Shown here piece after piece: positions 26,010 through 34,152 of a stretch of 64,000 bases of DNA. Source of the DNA: Actinoplanes flavus (GTDB lineage: Bacteria; Actinomycetota; Actinomycetes; Mycobacteriales; Micromonosporaceae); NCBI RefSeq assembly GCF_017592555.1, contig NZ_JAGFNS010000010.1:17545-81544 (forward strand), in the 5' to 3' direction. Under the pieces are notes generated by a model. The model searched no databases. It was not told the DNA's origin and saw only the letters and a list, made by a program, of their open reading frames with translations. The first letter of the stretch is position 1. The number at the start of each line of letters is the position of its first letter. A program made the position numbers and the translations under genes.

Positions 26010-26446
26010 CACGAACCGGCCTGCTGACGGATCGGGGCGTTGAGCCGGTTGAACAGGTTCGTCGTCGCGATCGTCAGCAGGATCGCGGCCAGCTGCGGCT
26101 CGGTGAAGTGGTCGGCGGCCGCGTCCCACACGTCGTCCGGCACGGCGGCCGGCCGTTCGGTGACCGCCTCGGCCAGCGCCAGCGCGGCGCGTTCCGGCTC
26201 CGAGTAGTACGGGGTCTCCCGCCACGCCGCGACCACGCCGATCCGTTCGCCGGACTCGCCGGCCTTGGTCAGGTTCTTCACGCCGGCGTCGACGCAGAAG
26301 CCGCATCCGTTGATCTGGCTGACCCGCAGGTGCACCAGCTCCAGCAGCTCCTCCGGCACATCCTGGGTGCGGGTGGCCGCCATCAGGCTCTGGATCGGCC
26401 GCATCGCGGCGGGGACGAGCACGGCCGGGTTCTTCATGCGCTGCAT
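26006..26446 (-). CDS. AhpD/carboxymuconolactone decarboxylase-like protein
   Basis: This 146-residue protein belongs to the alkylhydroperoxidase AhpD core family: LVHLRVSQINGCGFCVDAGVKNLTKAG carries the CxxC redox pair (about residues 44-47). The conserved His normally four residues after the second Cys (CxxCxxxH) is Gly here, so peroxidase chemistry may be altered. ATG 26446 is preceded by GAGGAGAG. It is divergent from the AfsR-type regulator, which could control it, and coupled to the small gene downstream. Confidence 0.88.
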   Translation of the reverse strand: MQRMKNPAVLVPAAMRPIQSLMAATRTQDVPEELLELVHLRVSQINGCGFCVDAGVKNLTKAGESGERIGVVAAWRETPYYSEPERAALALAEAVTERPAAVPDDVWDAAADHFTEPQLAAILLTIATTNLFNRLNAPIRQQAGSW

Positions 26447-26542
26447 GGGTCTCTCCTCGTTCGTTCTGCTTCGCTCTGGTGAGACAGAGGTTGTCGGACC
26501 CCGTTGATAGATTCGCGATGCATCGACGATGGGAGGCACATC

Positions 26543-29287
26543 GTGGGGGGCCTTCGCTTCGCACTTCTGGGGCCCGTGCAGGTCACGGTCGACGGGGAGC
26601 CGCTTCCCGGCCTCGCCCCACGGCACCGCGCCGTCCTCGCCCACCTGCTGCTCCACGCGGGCAAGGTGATCCCGATGGAGCGGCTCATCGAGGCGGTGTG
26701 GGGCCTCGACCAGCCGGAGACGGCACGGTCGCAGATCCACGCGGCGATCACCGCGCTGCGCCGGGCGATGGGCGGCGCCGAGGTCCTGCGGACCCGGCCG
26801 GGCGGCTATCTGGCCGATCCCGCGCCGGGCAGCCTGGACGTGCGGGAGTTCAGCGACCTGGTGGCCGAGGGGCGGCTGCGGGAGGCGCTCGCCCTGTGGC
26901 GGGGCGAGGCGCTCGCCGACGTGCACGCGCACTACGCGCCCGCCGCCCGCGCGCTGCTGGCCGACCGGCGGCTCGCCGCGATCGAGCAGCTGATGGAGGC
27001 GGAGCTGACCGCCGGGCGGCATGCCGCCGTGCTGGACGAGCTGGCCGCCCACGTGGCGGCGCACCCACTGCGGGAGCGGCTGGCCGGGCAGCTGGTCACG
27101 GCGCTGCACCGGTCCGGGCGGCAGGCCGACGCGCTGGCCGCGGCCCGGGCGTACCGGGAGGGGCTGGCCGAGGAGCAGGGCCTCGACCCGGGCGCCGGCT
27201 TCCTGGCCGTCGAGCAGAGCGCCCTGGCGGCGTCCCGGTCCAGCTTCCTGCCGTACGACGTGCCCGACTTCACCGGCCGCGACGCGGAGCTCGACCGGAT
27301 CGTCAGCGATCCGCGCGGCGGCATCGTCACCATCGACGGGATGGCCGGGGTCGGCAAGACCACCCTGGCGATCCGGGCCGCCCACCGGCTGGCCGGGCGG
27401 TTCCCGGGCGGGCAGCTGTTCGCCGACCTGAGCGGGCACACCGCGCCGGCCGCGCTGGAGATCCTGCTGCGCCAGCTGGGCCTCACCGAGATCCCGCCGA
27501 CCGAGGCCGGGCGCGCCGCCCTGTGGCGGGCCGAGCTGGCGTCCCGCCGGGTCCTGGTGGTGCTCGACAACGCGGCCGACGGCGGTCACGTCCGGCCGCT
27601 GCTGCCCGGCAGCTCGGAGAGCCTGCTGCTGATCACCAGCCGGCGCCGGCTGGTCGACGTCGACGGCGCCCGCGCCCTGTCCATGGAGGTGCTGCCGCCC
27701 GGCGACGCGCTCGCCCTGTTCGCCGGCATCGTGGGGGAACGGGCCGCCGCCGAGCCCACGGCGGTGACCGAGGTGCTCGATCTGTGCGGCCATCTGCCGT
27801 TGGCCATCCGGCTGGCCGCCGCCCGGCTCCAGCATCGTCCCCGGTGGAGCGTGTCCTATCTGGCGGGCCGCCTGCGCCTGGCCGACCTGGCCACCCCGGA
27901 GCGCAGCGTGGCGGCCGCCTTCGCGGTGTCCTACGAGCAACTCGACGAGGCGGAACGGCGGATGTTCCGGCTGCTCGGGCCGGCCCCGGTGCGCGACGTC
28001 GAACCGCACGCCGCGGCCGCCCTCGCCGACCTGCCGGTGCCCGAGGCGGAGGACCTGCTGGAGAGCCTGCTCGACGCGAACCTGCTGATCCAGCGCGAGC
28101 CCGGCCGCTACACCATGCACGACCTGCTGCGCGAGCACGCCCGCTCGTTCCCGGCGGAGGACGGGGCGGTGATGCGGCTGCTCGTGCACTACCTGCACCG
28201 GTCCCGGTCGGCGGTCCGCCGGCTGTTCCCGGCGAACGTCGGCGACCGGCCGGGGCTGCCACCCGAGCTGACCCCGGTCGAGCCGATCCGCGACCCCGCC
28301 GAGGCCCTCCGATGGCTGGACGCCGAACGCGGCAACATCATCGCCACCGCCGCCCACGTGCCCCGCATCTGCGTCGGGCACCTGGCGCACGCGCTCCGGC
28401 CGTACCTGGACCGGCAGGCCCACCACGACGACGCCGTCACCCTGCACGGCATCGCCCTGGAGCGCAGCCGCGCCAACGGCGACCCGGACGTGTCCGGCCG
28501 CGCGCTCGCCGACCTCGCCTGGACCCACTGGCGGCGTGGCGACTACGAGCGGGCCCTCGACTACGCGGAGCAGGCGCTCGCCGTCGCCGAGGACGACCCG
28601 TTCCCCCGATCGATGGCCCTGCACACGCTCGGCGACGTGGCCTGGCGCCGCCGCGACGCCGCGACCGCCGAACGGCATCTGAAACAGGCCCTCGACCTGG
28701 CCCGGATCGCCGGGGACCGGGCCCGCGAGGGGTTCGTCCTCGGCGACCTCGGCATGGTCCTGGACCAGCCGGGCCGCCACGACGAGGCCCGCCGTCACCT
28801 GGATCTGGCGCTCGCGATGCACCGGCGCGACGGCAACCCGCTCGGCGAGGCACGGGTCCTCAACCAGATCGGCACCCTGCTGCGCCATCAGGGCCACCCC
28901 GCCGAGGCGGCGGACCGGCACCGGGAGGCGGGCCGGATCTACCGGGCCATGGGCAACCACACCGACGAGGCCGCCGCCCGCAACGGCCTGGGCGAGGCGG
29001 CACTGGCCGGCGGCGATCCGGCCCGCGCGATCGAGGAACACACCGCGGCCGCGGCACACGGCGACCGTCCGGAGCGGGCCCGCGCCCACCACGGCCTGGC
29101 CCGGGCGTTGCTGGCGCTCGGACGAGCCGGCGACGCGGCGCCGCACGCCGACGCGGCGGAGCGTCTCTATCGGGACTTGGGTGTGCCGGAGGCGGAGGAG
29201 GCCCGATCGCTGATGTCCGATCCGAGCAGGCGGAGCAGCAGGGCCAGTGGGGGCCAGCCGGTGCGGCCGGTGCGGACCACCGCGTAA
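26543..29287 (+). CDS. AfsR/SARP-family transcriptional regulator with NB-ARC and TPR
   Basis: This 914-residue regulator has an OmpR-type winged DNA-binding domain (residues 1 to about 90), a bacterial transcriptional activation domain (about 90-240), a STAND/NB-ARC ATPase with Walker A GMAGVGKTT (about 270) and LVVLDNAADGG Walker B, then TPR-like repeats in the last ~330 residues. GTG 26543 has GGGAGG six bases upstream; the upstream in-frame ATG has none. Relatives activate secondary metabolism or stress genes on nucleotide-gated oligomerisation. Its 3' end overlaps the convergent LysR gene by 121 bp. Confidence 0.93.
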   Translation: MGGLRFALLGPVQVTVDGEPLPGLAPRHRAVLAHLLLHAGKVIPMERLIEAVWGLDQPETARSQIHAAITALRRAMGGAEVLRTRPGGYLADPAPGSLDVREFSDLVAEGRLREALALWRGEALADVHAHYAPAARALLADRRLAAIEQLMEAELTAGRHAAVLDELAAHVAAHPLRERLAGQLVTALHRSGRQADALAAARAYREGLAEEQGLDPGAGFLAVEQSALAASRSSFLPYDVPDFTGRDAELDRIVSDPRGGIVTIDGMAGVGKTTLAIRAAHRLAGRFPGGQLFADLSGHTAPAALEILLRQLGLTEIPPTEAGRAALWRAELASRRVLVVLDNAADGGHVRPLLPGSSESLLLITSRRRLVDVDGARALSMEVLPPGDALALFAGIVGERAAAEPTAVTEVLDLCGHLPLAIRLAAARLQHRPRWSVSYLAGRLRLADLATPERSVAAAFAVSYEQLDEAERRMFRLLGPAPVRDVEPHAAAALADLPVPEAEDLLESLLDANLLIQREPGRYTMHDLLREHARSFPAEDGAVMRLLVHYLHRSRSAVRRLFPANVGDRPGLPPELTPVEPIRDPAEALRWLDAERGNIIATAAHVPRICVGHLAHALRPYLDRQAHHDDAVTLHGIALERSRANGDPDVSGRALADLAWTHWRRGDYERALDYAEQALAVAEDDPFPRSMALHTLGDVAWRRRDAATAERHLKQALDLARIAGDRAREGFVLGDLGMVLDQPGRHDEARRHLDLALAMHRRDGNPLGEARVLNQIGTLLRHQGHPAEAADRHREAGRIYRAMGNHTDEAAARNGLGEAALAGGDPARAIEEHTAAAAHGDRPERARAHHGLARALLALGRAGDAAPHADAAERLYRDLGVPEAEEARSLMSDPSRRSSRASGGQPVRPVRTTA

Positions 29288-30093
29288 CAGCGCAGGATCG
29301 GGGCCGGGTCGCGCAGCGGCAGCAGGCGGACCCCGGGGCGGGTCGGGCCGGCGACCGGGAGCAGGCCCACGCCGAGGCCCGCCACCACCAGGTCCTGGAG
29401 CAGTTCCAGACTGTCCGAGCGGTGGGTGATCAGCGGGTCGAAGCCGGCCATCGACGCGATCGTGCGGACCACCTGCTCGTCGGCGACGCCGCGGGAGTTG
29501 ACGATCCAGTCGTGGTCGCGGTAGCGGGCGAACACGGTGGGGGCGTCGGCGTCCGTGTGCGGGTCGCCGGCCGGGACGCCGAGGGCCCACTCCGCCGACC
29601 ACAGTGGGCGCGACACCACCGTCCGGTCGAGGACGGCGGGGGCCAGGTTGAAGTCGTAGGTGAGGGCCAGGTCCAGGTCGTCGGCGGCGATCATGGCGAG
29701 GGCCTCGTCGCTTTCGTGTTCGTGGATGCGGACGCGTACCCGTGGGTGGTCGTCGGCGAGCCGGGCCACGACGGGCAGCAGCGATCGCCGGATGGCCGTG
29801 CCGAAACCGGCGACGCGTAGCGTCCCGGCGGGTTCCGCGGCCGGGTCCAGGTCGAGTCGGGCGGCCTCCAGCGCGGCCAGAACGGTGACCGCGTGCTCGG
29901 CGAGCCGCCGCCCGGCCGGGGTGAGCCGGACCCGCCGCCCGTCCGGCTCGATCAGCGGGGTGCCGGCCTCCCGGGCCAGTGCCGCGATCTGCTGCGACAC
30001 GGTCGACGTGGTGGTGTGCGTCTCCTCGGCGACGGCACGCATCGACCCGAGTCGGGACAGCATCAGAAGGGTCTCCAGGCGGCGCACGTCCAC
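29167..30093 (-). CDS. LysR-family transcriptional regulator
   Basis: This 308-residue regulator has an N-terminal winged HTH (MDVRRLETLLMLSRLGSMRAVAEETHTTTSTVSQQIAALAREAG) and a periplasmic-binding-type effector domain. It is divergent from the EamA exporter gene with an 84-bp gap, the usual arrangement of a LysR regulator and its target. The C-terminal ~40 codons lie antisense to the 3' end of the AfsR-type gene, an unusually long convergent overlap; the last codons (DISDRASSASGTPKSR) look unconstrained and may be a late extension. Confidence 0.92.
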   Translation of the reverse strand: MDVRRLETLLMLSRLGSMRAVAEETHTTTSTVSQQIAALAREAGTPLIEPDGRRVRLTPAGRRLAEHAVTVLAALEAARLDLDPAAEPAGTLRVAGFGTAIRRSLLPVVARLADDHPRVRVRIHEHESDEALAMIAADDLDLALTYDFNLAPAVLDRTVVSRPLWSAEWALGVPAGDPHTDADAPTVFARYRDHDWIVNSRGVADEQVVRTIASMAGFDPLITHRSDSLELLQDLVVAGLGVGLLPVAGPTRPGVRLLPLRDPAPILRCYAVVRTGRTGWPPLALLLRLLGSDISDRASSASGTPKSR

Positions 30094-30177
30094 GCCACGA
30101 TTGTTCAGCTGTGACGAACGGTATGTCCAGCATCGTCACGTGGACGCGAACGGTCCGGATCGCATCTACTGGGCGGC

Positions 30178-31026
30178 ATGACGCTCACCGCCGTACGCCC
30201 GCGCACCGCCACCCGCACCGGAGCGGCCCTCGCCGTCACCGCCATGACGTGCGTGCAACTGGGCCTGGCCGTCTCGGTGGGCCTCATCGACGACCTCGGC
30301 GTGACCGGCGCCGCGTGGATCCGGCTGGCCTGGGCGGGCGTGCTGCTGTTCCTGCTGGCCCGGCCACGCCTGTCCGATCTGAGCCGGCGGGCCCTGTGGT
30401 CGGCGGTCGCCCTCGGCGTGGTCACCGGGACGATGACGATGCTGTTCATGGCGGCGGTCGCCCGGCTGCCGCTGGGCACCGCGAGCGCCCTGGAGTTCCT
30501 CGGCCCGCTCGGGGTGGCCGTGATCCGTGGACGGCGCCTGCTGTGGCCGCTGCTCGCCGGGGGCGGGGTGCTGCTGCTGACCGAGCCGTGGCACGGCGGC
30601 GCCGACCCGGTGGGTGTGGCGTTCGCGCTGGCCGCGGCGGTGTGCTGGGCCGCGTACATCCTGCTCACCCAGCATGTCGGCGACGAGGGCGCGGGGCTGA
30701 GCGGCCTGGCCGTTTCGATGCCGGTGGCCGGTCTGGTCGCCACCGTGGTCGCCGGCCCGCAGGTGGTCGGCCGGGTCACCGTCGACGTCCTGGTGGCCGG
30801 GTTGTTCCTGGCCGTGCTGCTGCCGGTGGTGCCGTTCGTGCTGGAGTTCCTGGCGCTGCGCCGGCTCACCACCGCGGCGTTCGGCACCCTGATGAGCCTG
30901 GAACCGGCTATCGCCGTGCTGGCCGGCCTGGTCCTGCTGCACCAGGTTCCGGGGTGGGCGGCGGTCGCCGGCATCGGCCTGGTGGTCGCCGCCGGGATCG
31001 GCGCGGAACGCTCGGGCGCCCGGTGA
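30178..31026 (+). CDS. EamA/DMT-family exporter
   Basis: This 282-residue membrane protein has ten hydrophobic segments in two EamA repeats, e.g. ARLPLGTASALEFLGPLGVAV in the first and LTTAAFGTLMSLEPAIAVLAGLVLL in the second, as in RhtA-type amino acid/metabolite exporters. It is likely activated by the divergent LysR protein. Export substrate unknown. ATG chosen because the hydrophobic repeat begins directly after it; the upstream 84 bp contains the shared regulatory region. Confidence 0.92.
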   Translation: MTLTAVRPRTATRTGAALAVTAMTCVQLGLAVSVGLIDDLGVTGAAWIRLAWAGVLLFLLARPRLSDLSRRALWSAVALGVVTGTMTMLFMAAVARLPLGTASALEFLGPLGVAVIRGRRLLWPLLAGGGVLLLTEPWHGGADPVGVAFALAAAVCWAAYILLTQHVGDEGAGLSGLAVSMPVAGLVATVVAGPQVVGRVTVDVLVAGLFLAVLLPVVPFVLEFLALRRLTTAAFGTLMSLEPAIAVLAGLVLLHQVPGWAAVAGIGLVVAAGIGAERSGAR

Positions 31027-31059
31027 AGGCGGCCGCCCGCATCGGGAGCGATAAATGCG

Positions 31060-31089
31060 TTGCGCCCGGGTCGCGGTGGCCGCTACAAA
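31060..31089 (+). promoter_or_regulatory. predicted promoter of the GNAT/aminotransferase operon
   Basis: TTGCGC (31060-31065) and TACAAA (31084-31089) with an 18-bp spacer precede a short leader that contains a strong ribosome site and a 23-codon mini-ORF. Confidence 0.4.
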
Positions 31090-31127
31090 TAGCCGCCGCT
31101 TGAGGGAGACGAAAGGAGGGCTGAGCG

Positions 31128-31199
31128 ATGTATTCCCAGCACAGCTTCCGATGGAGATGCCTTGACTCTGGAAATCCGCCCGCTCACCGGCCCCGGTGA
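31128..31199 (+). CDS. possible 23-residue leader peptide overlapping the GNAT start
   Basis: ATG 31128 has a near-perfect AGGAGG (31114-31119) eight bases upstream, the best ribosome site in the region. It encodes a 23-residue peptide starting MYSQHSFRWRCLDSG and stops at 31199, inside the acetyltransferase gene whose weak TTG start lies at 31162 in another frame. Translation of this ORF could control access to the TTG by coupling or competition. No homologue is known to me. Confidence 0.4.
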   Translation: MYSQHSFRWRCLDSGNPPAHRPR

Positions 31200-32040
31200 G
31201 CTGGACCTCTTCAACTCTTTCGACTACGTCCTCAACAAGGAGATCGCCGGCGACCTGACGGCCGGCCGCCGCCACCCCGGGTGGCTGTGGGTGGCCGTGC
31301 GCGACGGCCGGGTGACCGCCCGCGCGGCCTGGTGGTCCCGTCCCGGCGACGAGAAACCGATGTTCATGGACATCATGGATGTGGCGCCCGGTCACGTCGA
31401 CGACGGCGCCCGGCTGATCGAGGCGGCCACCGTCTCCGCACCGGCGTTCACCCGGTTCGTCGTCCCCGACTGGCGTGACCACCCGCACGACTGGCTGCAC
31501 GTCCTGGAGCGGTCCGGCGCCAAGCTGTTCGTCGAGCGGCTGCGCCTGCAGTGGCATCCGGGAACGCCGGTCCCGCCGCACACGGATCGGCTCGTCTTCC
31601 GTGAGCCACACGGCGCCGGCGAGCTGATCGGCCTGATGGAGCGGGTCCTCGACGGCGCCCTCGACGCGCACAGCCGGGACGAGCTGACCCGGATGAGCCC
31701 GCGCGAGTGCGCCGAGTCGCAGTACCACGAGGAACTGCTGCGCTACCCGAGCCCGCGGGAGTGGTGGCGGGTCGCGACACTTCCGGACGGCGACCCGGTC
31801 GGCTTCGTGATCCCGGCCCACAACGGCTACAACCCGATCATCGCCTACATCGGCGTGGTCCCGGACCACCGCGGCCGCGGCCACATCGACGCGCTGCTGG
31901 CCGAGGGCACCCGCCTGCTGGCCGGGCAGGACGTGCCCCGGATCCGGGCGTCCACCGACCTTGGCAACGTGCCGATGGCGGCCGCCTTCGCCCGCGCCGG
32001 TTACGCCGTGCACGAACACCAGGTAGACATGACCTGGTGA
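31162..32040 (+). CDS. GNAT-family N-acetyltransferase
   Basis: This 292-residue protein has a C-terminal GNAT acetyl-CoA site: IIAYIGVVPDHRGRGHIDALLAEGTRLL, the V-x-x-x-x-RGxG pyrophosphate loop, and AFARAGYAVHEHQVDM at the end. The first ~150 residues form a diverged N-terminal GNAT-like half. The start is a TTG with GGAG five bases upstream; no in-frame ATG or GTG lies nearby. It overlaps the aminotransferase gene by 4 bp (GTGA). Acceptor unknown; the coupling suggests an amine or amino acid pathway. Confidence 0.85.
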   Translation: MTLEIRPLTGPGELDLFNSFDYVLNKEIAGDLTAGRRHPGWLWVAVRDGRVTARAAWWSRPGDEKPMFMDIMDVAPGHVDDGARLIEAATVSAPAFTRFVVPDWRDHPHDWLHVLERSGAKLFVERLRLQWHPGTPVPPHTDRLVFREPHGAGELIGLMERVLDGALDAHSRDELTRMSPRECAESQYHEELLRYPSPREWWRVATLPDGDPVGFVIPAHNGYNPIIAYIGVVPDHRGRGHIDALLAEGTRLLAGQDVPRIRASTDLGNVPMAAAFARAGYAVHEHQVDMTW

Positions 32041-32804
32041 CGTATGTGGAGATCAACGGTGCGGCGCCGGAGGTCGAGGCGCTGCACCGTGCCGCCACCA
32101 TGATCCTCGGCCACTTCACCACCATGCAGGTGCGCGGTGGCGCGGTGGCCGGGCTCGACCTGCACCTGGAGCGCCTGCGGCAGGGCTCGGCCGAGCTGTT
32201 CCCCGGCACCGATCCGGCCGCCGACGACACGATCCGGGCGCTGATCGTCCACGCGCTGCGGGGCGAGCCGGACGCCACGGTCCGGGTCACCATGCTGTCG
32301 GCCGCCGACGCGATGGTCTCGGTCCTGGAGCCGGGCGCCGACACGCCGCCGCCCGCGATCCGGGCGCGCACCATCGTGTACGAACGCGAGCTTCCCCACC
32401 TCAAGCACCGCGCCACCCTCGGCCTGTTCCACCACGCGGCCGAGGCGCGGCGGGCCGGCTTCGACGATGTCGTCTTCACCGGCCGCGACGGCCTCCTGCG
32501 GGAGGGCTCGGTCTGGAACCTGGTGCTGTGGGACGGCGCCCGGGTGGTCTGGCCGGAGGCGCCGATGCTCGCCGGTGTGACGATGCGGCTGCTGCGCCGG
32601 GAGCTGGACGCGGCCGGTGTCGCGCAGACGTCCCGCGCGCTGACCGCCGCCGACCTGCCGGAGATGACCGGCGCGGCGGCCGTCAACTCCCGTTTCCCGG
32701 CCCAGCCGATCGCGGCCGTCGACGACGTCGTCTTCCCGGACACCGCGGCCCTCGCCGAGGTGCTCGGGGACGCCTGGCGGCGGGTCGCCTGGCAGGGCGT
32801 CTAA
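32037..32804 (+). CDS. class IV PLP-dependent aminotransferase
   Basis: This 255-residue enzyme of the branched-chain aminotransferase/aminodeoxychorismate-lyase fold has the expected segments: ERLRQGSAELF, LKHRATLGL with the likely PLP-binding Lys, GFDDVVFTGRDGLLREGSVWNLVLW, and APMLAGVTMRLLRREL. It is short for a BCAT and closer in size to pabC-like lyases. GTG 32037 overlaps the stop of the acetyltransferase gene, so the two are coupled and may act in sequence. Substrate not predictable. Confidence 0.88.
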   Translation: MTYVEINGAAPEVEALHRAATMILGHFTTMQVRGGAVAGLDLHLERLRQGSAELFPGTDPAADDTIRALIVHALRGEPDATVRVTMLSAADAMVSVLEPGADTPPPAIRARTIVYERELPHLKHRATLGLFHHAAEARRAGFDDVVFTGRDGLLREGSVWNLVLWDGARVVWPEAPMLAGVTMRLLRRELDAAGVAQTSRALTAADLPEMTGAAAVNSRFPAQPIAAVDDVVFPDTAALAEVLGDAWRRVAWQGV

Positions 32805-32862
32805 ATCGTTCGAGCCGGTGGCGGAGCGGTGCTAGCGTTCGGGCCGCTGAAAGGGGACATGG

Positions 32863-33594
32863 GTGCCGAAGCTGAACCAGATCATCGCCGTCGAGAAGGG
32901 CGTCAAGAGCAAGGCGTTCGCCGACCTGAGCGAGGCGCACCACGCCGTGCAGAAGACGGCGCCGCTCGCCGGCATCGCGCGGACCTACCAGCCGAAGGAC
33001 GAGGAGGGTGAGCAGCTGCCCGCCGAGTCGACGCGCGTGCAGATCAAGTCGGAGGAGATCCTCCGGGACGTGTCCCGCACCCTGACCCGGCTGTTCGACG
33101 TCACCGCCACCAAGGACTGGACGAACTGTGTGGCCCGCGCCGACGTGGTCGTCGACGGCCGCGTCATCGCCGCGCAGGTGCCGGTGACCTACCTGCTCTT
33201 CCTCGAGAAGCAGCTGGTCGACCTGCACACGTTCGTGAAGAAGCTGCCGGTCCTGGACGCCGCCGAGTCCTGGGTGCGCGACGACTCCACCGACAGTTGG
33301 CGGACCGACCCGGTGCGCACCAACCGCACCAAGAAGGTGCCGCGCAACCACGTGAAGGCGGAGGCCACCGAGAAGCACCCGGCCCAGGTCGAGGTGTACT
33401 ACGAGGACGTCACCGTCGGCTACTGGACCACCGTGAAGTTCTCCGGCGCCCTTCCGGCCAAGCGGGTCAACGAGATCCTCGACCGGGTGCTGGCGTTGCA
33501 GACCGCGGTGAAGTTCGCGCGCGAGGAGGCCAACAACACCGAGGCTGTCGACCAGCGGGTCGGCGCGGCCGTCTTCGACTTCCTGTTCGGGTAG
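32863..33594 (+). CDS. hypothetical protein (DUF7873-like)
   Basis: This 243-residue cytosolic protein begins MPKLNQIIAVEKGVKSKAFADLSEAHHAVQKTAPLAGIARTYQPKDEEGEQLP. I recognise it as a family found in actinobacteria and actinophages (DUF7873 in current naming, from memory) with no known activity. It has mixed alpha/beta character, no signal peptide and no catalytic motif I can name. GTG 32863 has AAGGGGA upstream. It directly precedes the tRNA-half cluster, which may be more than coincidence since phage relatives often sit near tRNA genes, but that link is speculative. Confidence 0.75.
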   Translation: MPKLNQIIAVEKGVKSKAFADLSEAHHAVQKTAPLAGIARTYQPKDEEGEQLPAESTRVQIKSEEILRDVSRTLTRLFDVTATKDWTNCVARADVVVDGRVIAAQVPVTYLLFLEKQLVDLHTFVKKLPVLDAAESWVRDDSTDSWRTDPVRTNRTKKVPRNHVKAEATEKHPAQVEVYYEDVTVGYWTTVKFSGALPAKRVNEILDRVLALQTAVKFAREEANNTEAVDQRVGAAVFDFLFG

Positions 33595-33678
33595 GACCCG
33601 TCACAGACCCCCGTGGGAGCGCGGGGTGCGCCCCAACGTCGGGCGCGAAGCTGACAGCTGAGGCTGAAGCTGAACCAC

Positions 33679-33752
33679 CCGGTGACAGTGCGGGTTCGAG
33701 CCCCGCCCCCTGCATTCCTCGCGGGGGTAGCCCAATCGGCAGAGGCAGCCGG
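33679..33752 (+). tRNA. candidate circularly permuted tRNA-like gene A (3' half before 5' half)
   Basis: In order along the strand: CCGGT (33679-33683, 3' anticodon stem), a 6-nt variable loop, T arm GCGGG-TTCGAGC-CCCGC (33690-33706), acceptor 3' strand CCCCTGC (33707-33713) plus A, a 7-nt linker (33714-33720), acceptor 5' strand GCGGGGG (33721-33727), TA, a D arm with GCC/GGC and GG in its loop (33730-33746), A, and 5' anticodon stem GCCGG (33748-33752). The two acceptor strands pair 7/7 (one G.U) and the two anticodon strands 5/5 (one G.U). Reordered, the parts give a ~75-nt cloverleaf opened in the anticodon loop. The anticodon cannot be read. It could instead be tRNA debris. Confidence 0.4.
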
Positions 33753-33826
33753 GATGAGACTCAGATTCTCGCTCCAATGTCAGCATTCACCACTGATCGC
33801 CAGATCGAACGAGCAGGACAGAGACA

Positions 33827-33899
33827 CCGGATGCCGGTTCAATTCCGGCCCGCTCCGCTTTCGGGGGGCGGTAGTTTAAAGGCAAAACCCGGATGTCAT
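33827..33899 (+). tRNA. candidate circularly permuted tRNA-like gene B (degenerate)
   Basis: Same order as unit A: CCGG (33827-33830), a 2-nt gap, T arm GCCGG-TTCAATT-CCGGC (33833-33849), acceptor 3' strand CCGCTCC (33850-33856) plus G, a short linker, acceptor 5' strand GGGGCGG (33865-33871), TA, D arm GTTT/AAAC with GG in its loop (33874-33888), then CCGG and TGTCA (possible GUC anticodon loop). The acceptor strands again pair 7/7 with one G.U. The variable loop is too short and the anticodon stem only 4 bp, so this copy looks decayed. Confidence 0.35.
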
Positions 33900-33952
33900 C
33901 AGAGTGATCCTCGCTCTTAAACGTGCTGGCGTGTGCAACTCAGTGGTAAGCG

Positions 33953-33985
33953 GAGGCCCGGGGGCTGGCCATGCCCCCGGGCCTC
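33953..33985 (+). terminator. 13-bp GC hairpin closing the tRNA-half cluster
   Basis: GAGGCCCGGGGGC (33953-33965) and its perfect complement (33973-33985) enclose TGGCCAT. It directly follows a third tRNA-like 5' half (D-arm-like string at about 33932-33952). No U tract, but the stem is very stable. Confidence 0.65.
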
Positions 33986-34113
33986 ACCATGTGCGCGTCC
34001 CAGGATCCGGGCGTGTTTTCCGGCGCAACGATCCTTCCCGGCGACGATTCCGCAGCTCAGCGTGGCCCGCGCGGCCCGCGCAGGTGGCGCAGCCGCCTAC
34101 CGCTTCCAGTTCT

Positions 34114-34132
34114 CCTATGAGCTTTATAGGTT
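34114..34132 (+). promoter_or_regulatory. candidate GntR operator overlapping a -10 element
   Basis: CCTAT (34114-34118) and ATAGG (34126-34130) form an inverted repeat with 7-bp spacing, overlapping TAGGTT (34127-34132), a TAnnnT -10, about 20 bp before the GntR start. GntR/HutC regulators often repress themselves from such sites, so this is a plausible autoregulatory operator for the whole operon. Confidence 0.45.
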
Positions 34133-34152
34133 AAGTGCGGGAGGTGAGCGGG

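Noticed and set aside
26006..30139. 1377-codon minus-strand frame through the AfsR-type gene
   Set aside because: Only its last 146 codons (the AhpD-like gene) are protein-like; the rest is antisense to the regulator.
33621..33713. Reading the upstream GC-rich segment and the first T arm as one linear class II tRNA
   Set aside because: The acceptor pairs only 6 of 7, the anticodon loop would be 8 nt without U33, and the D arm is abnormal; the permuted pairing is better.
33932..33952. Third permuted tRNA unit
   Set aside because: A D-arm-like string is present but no T arm or pairing acceptor strand could be found, so it is only mentioned with the cluster.
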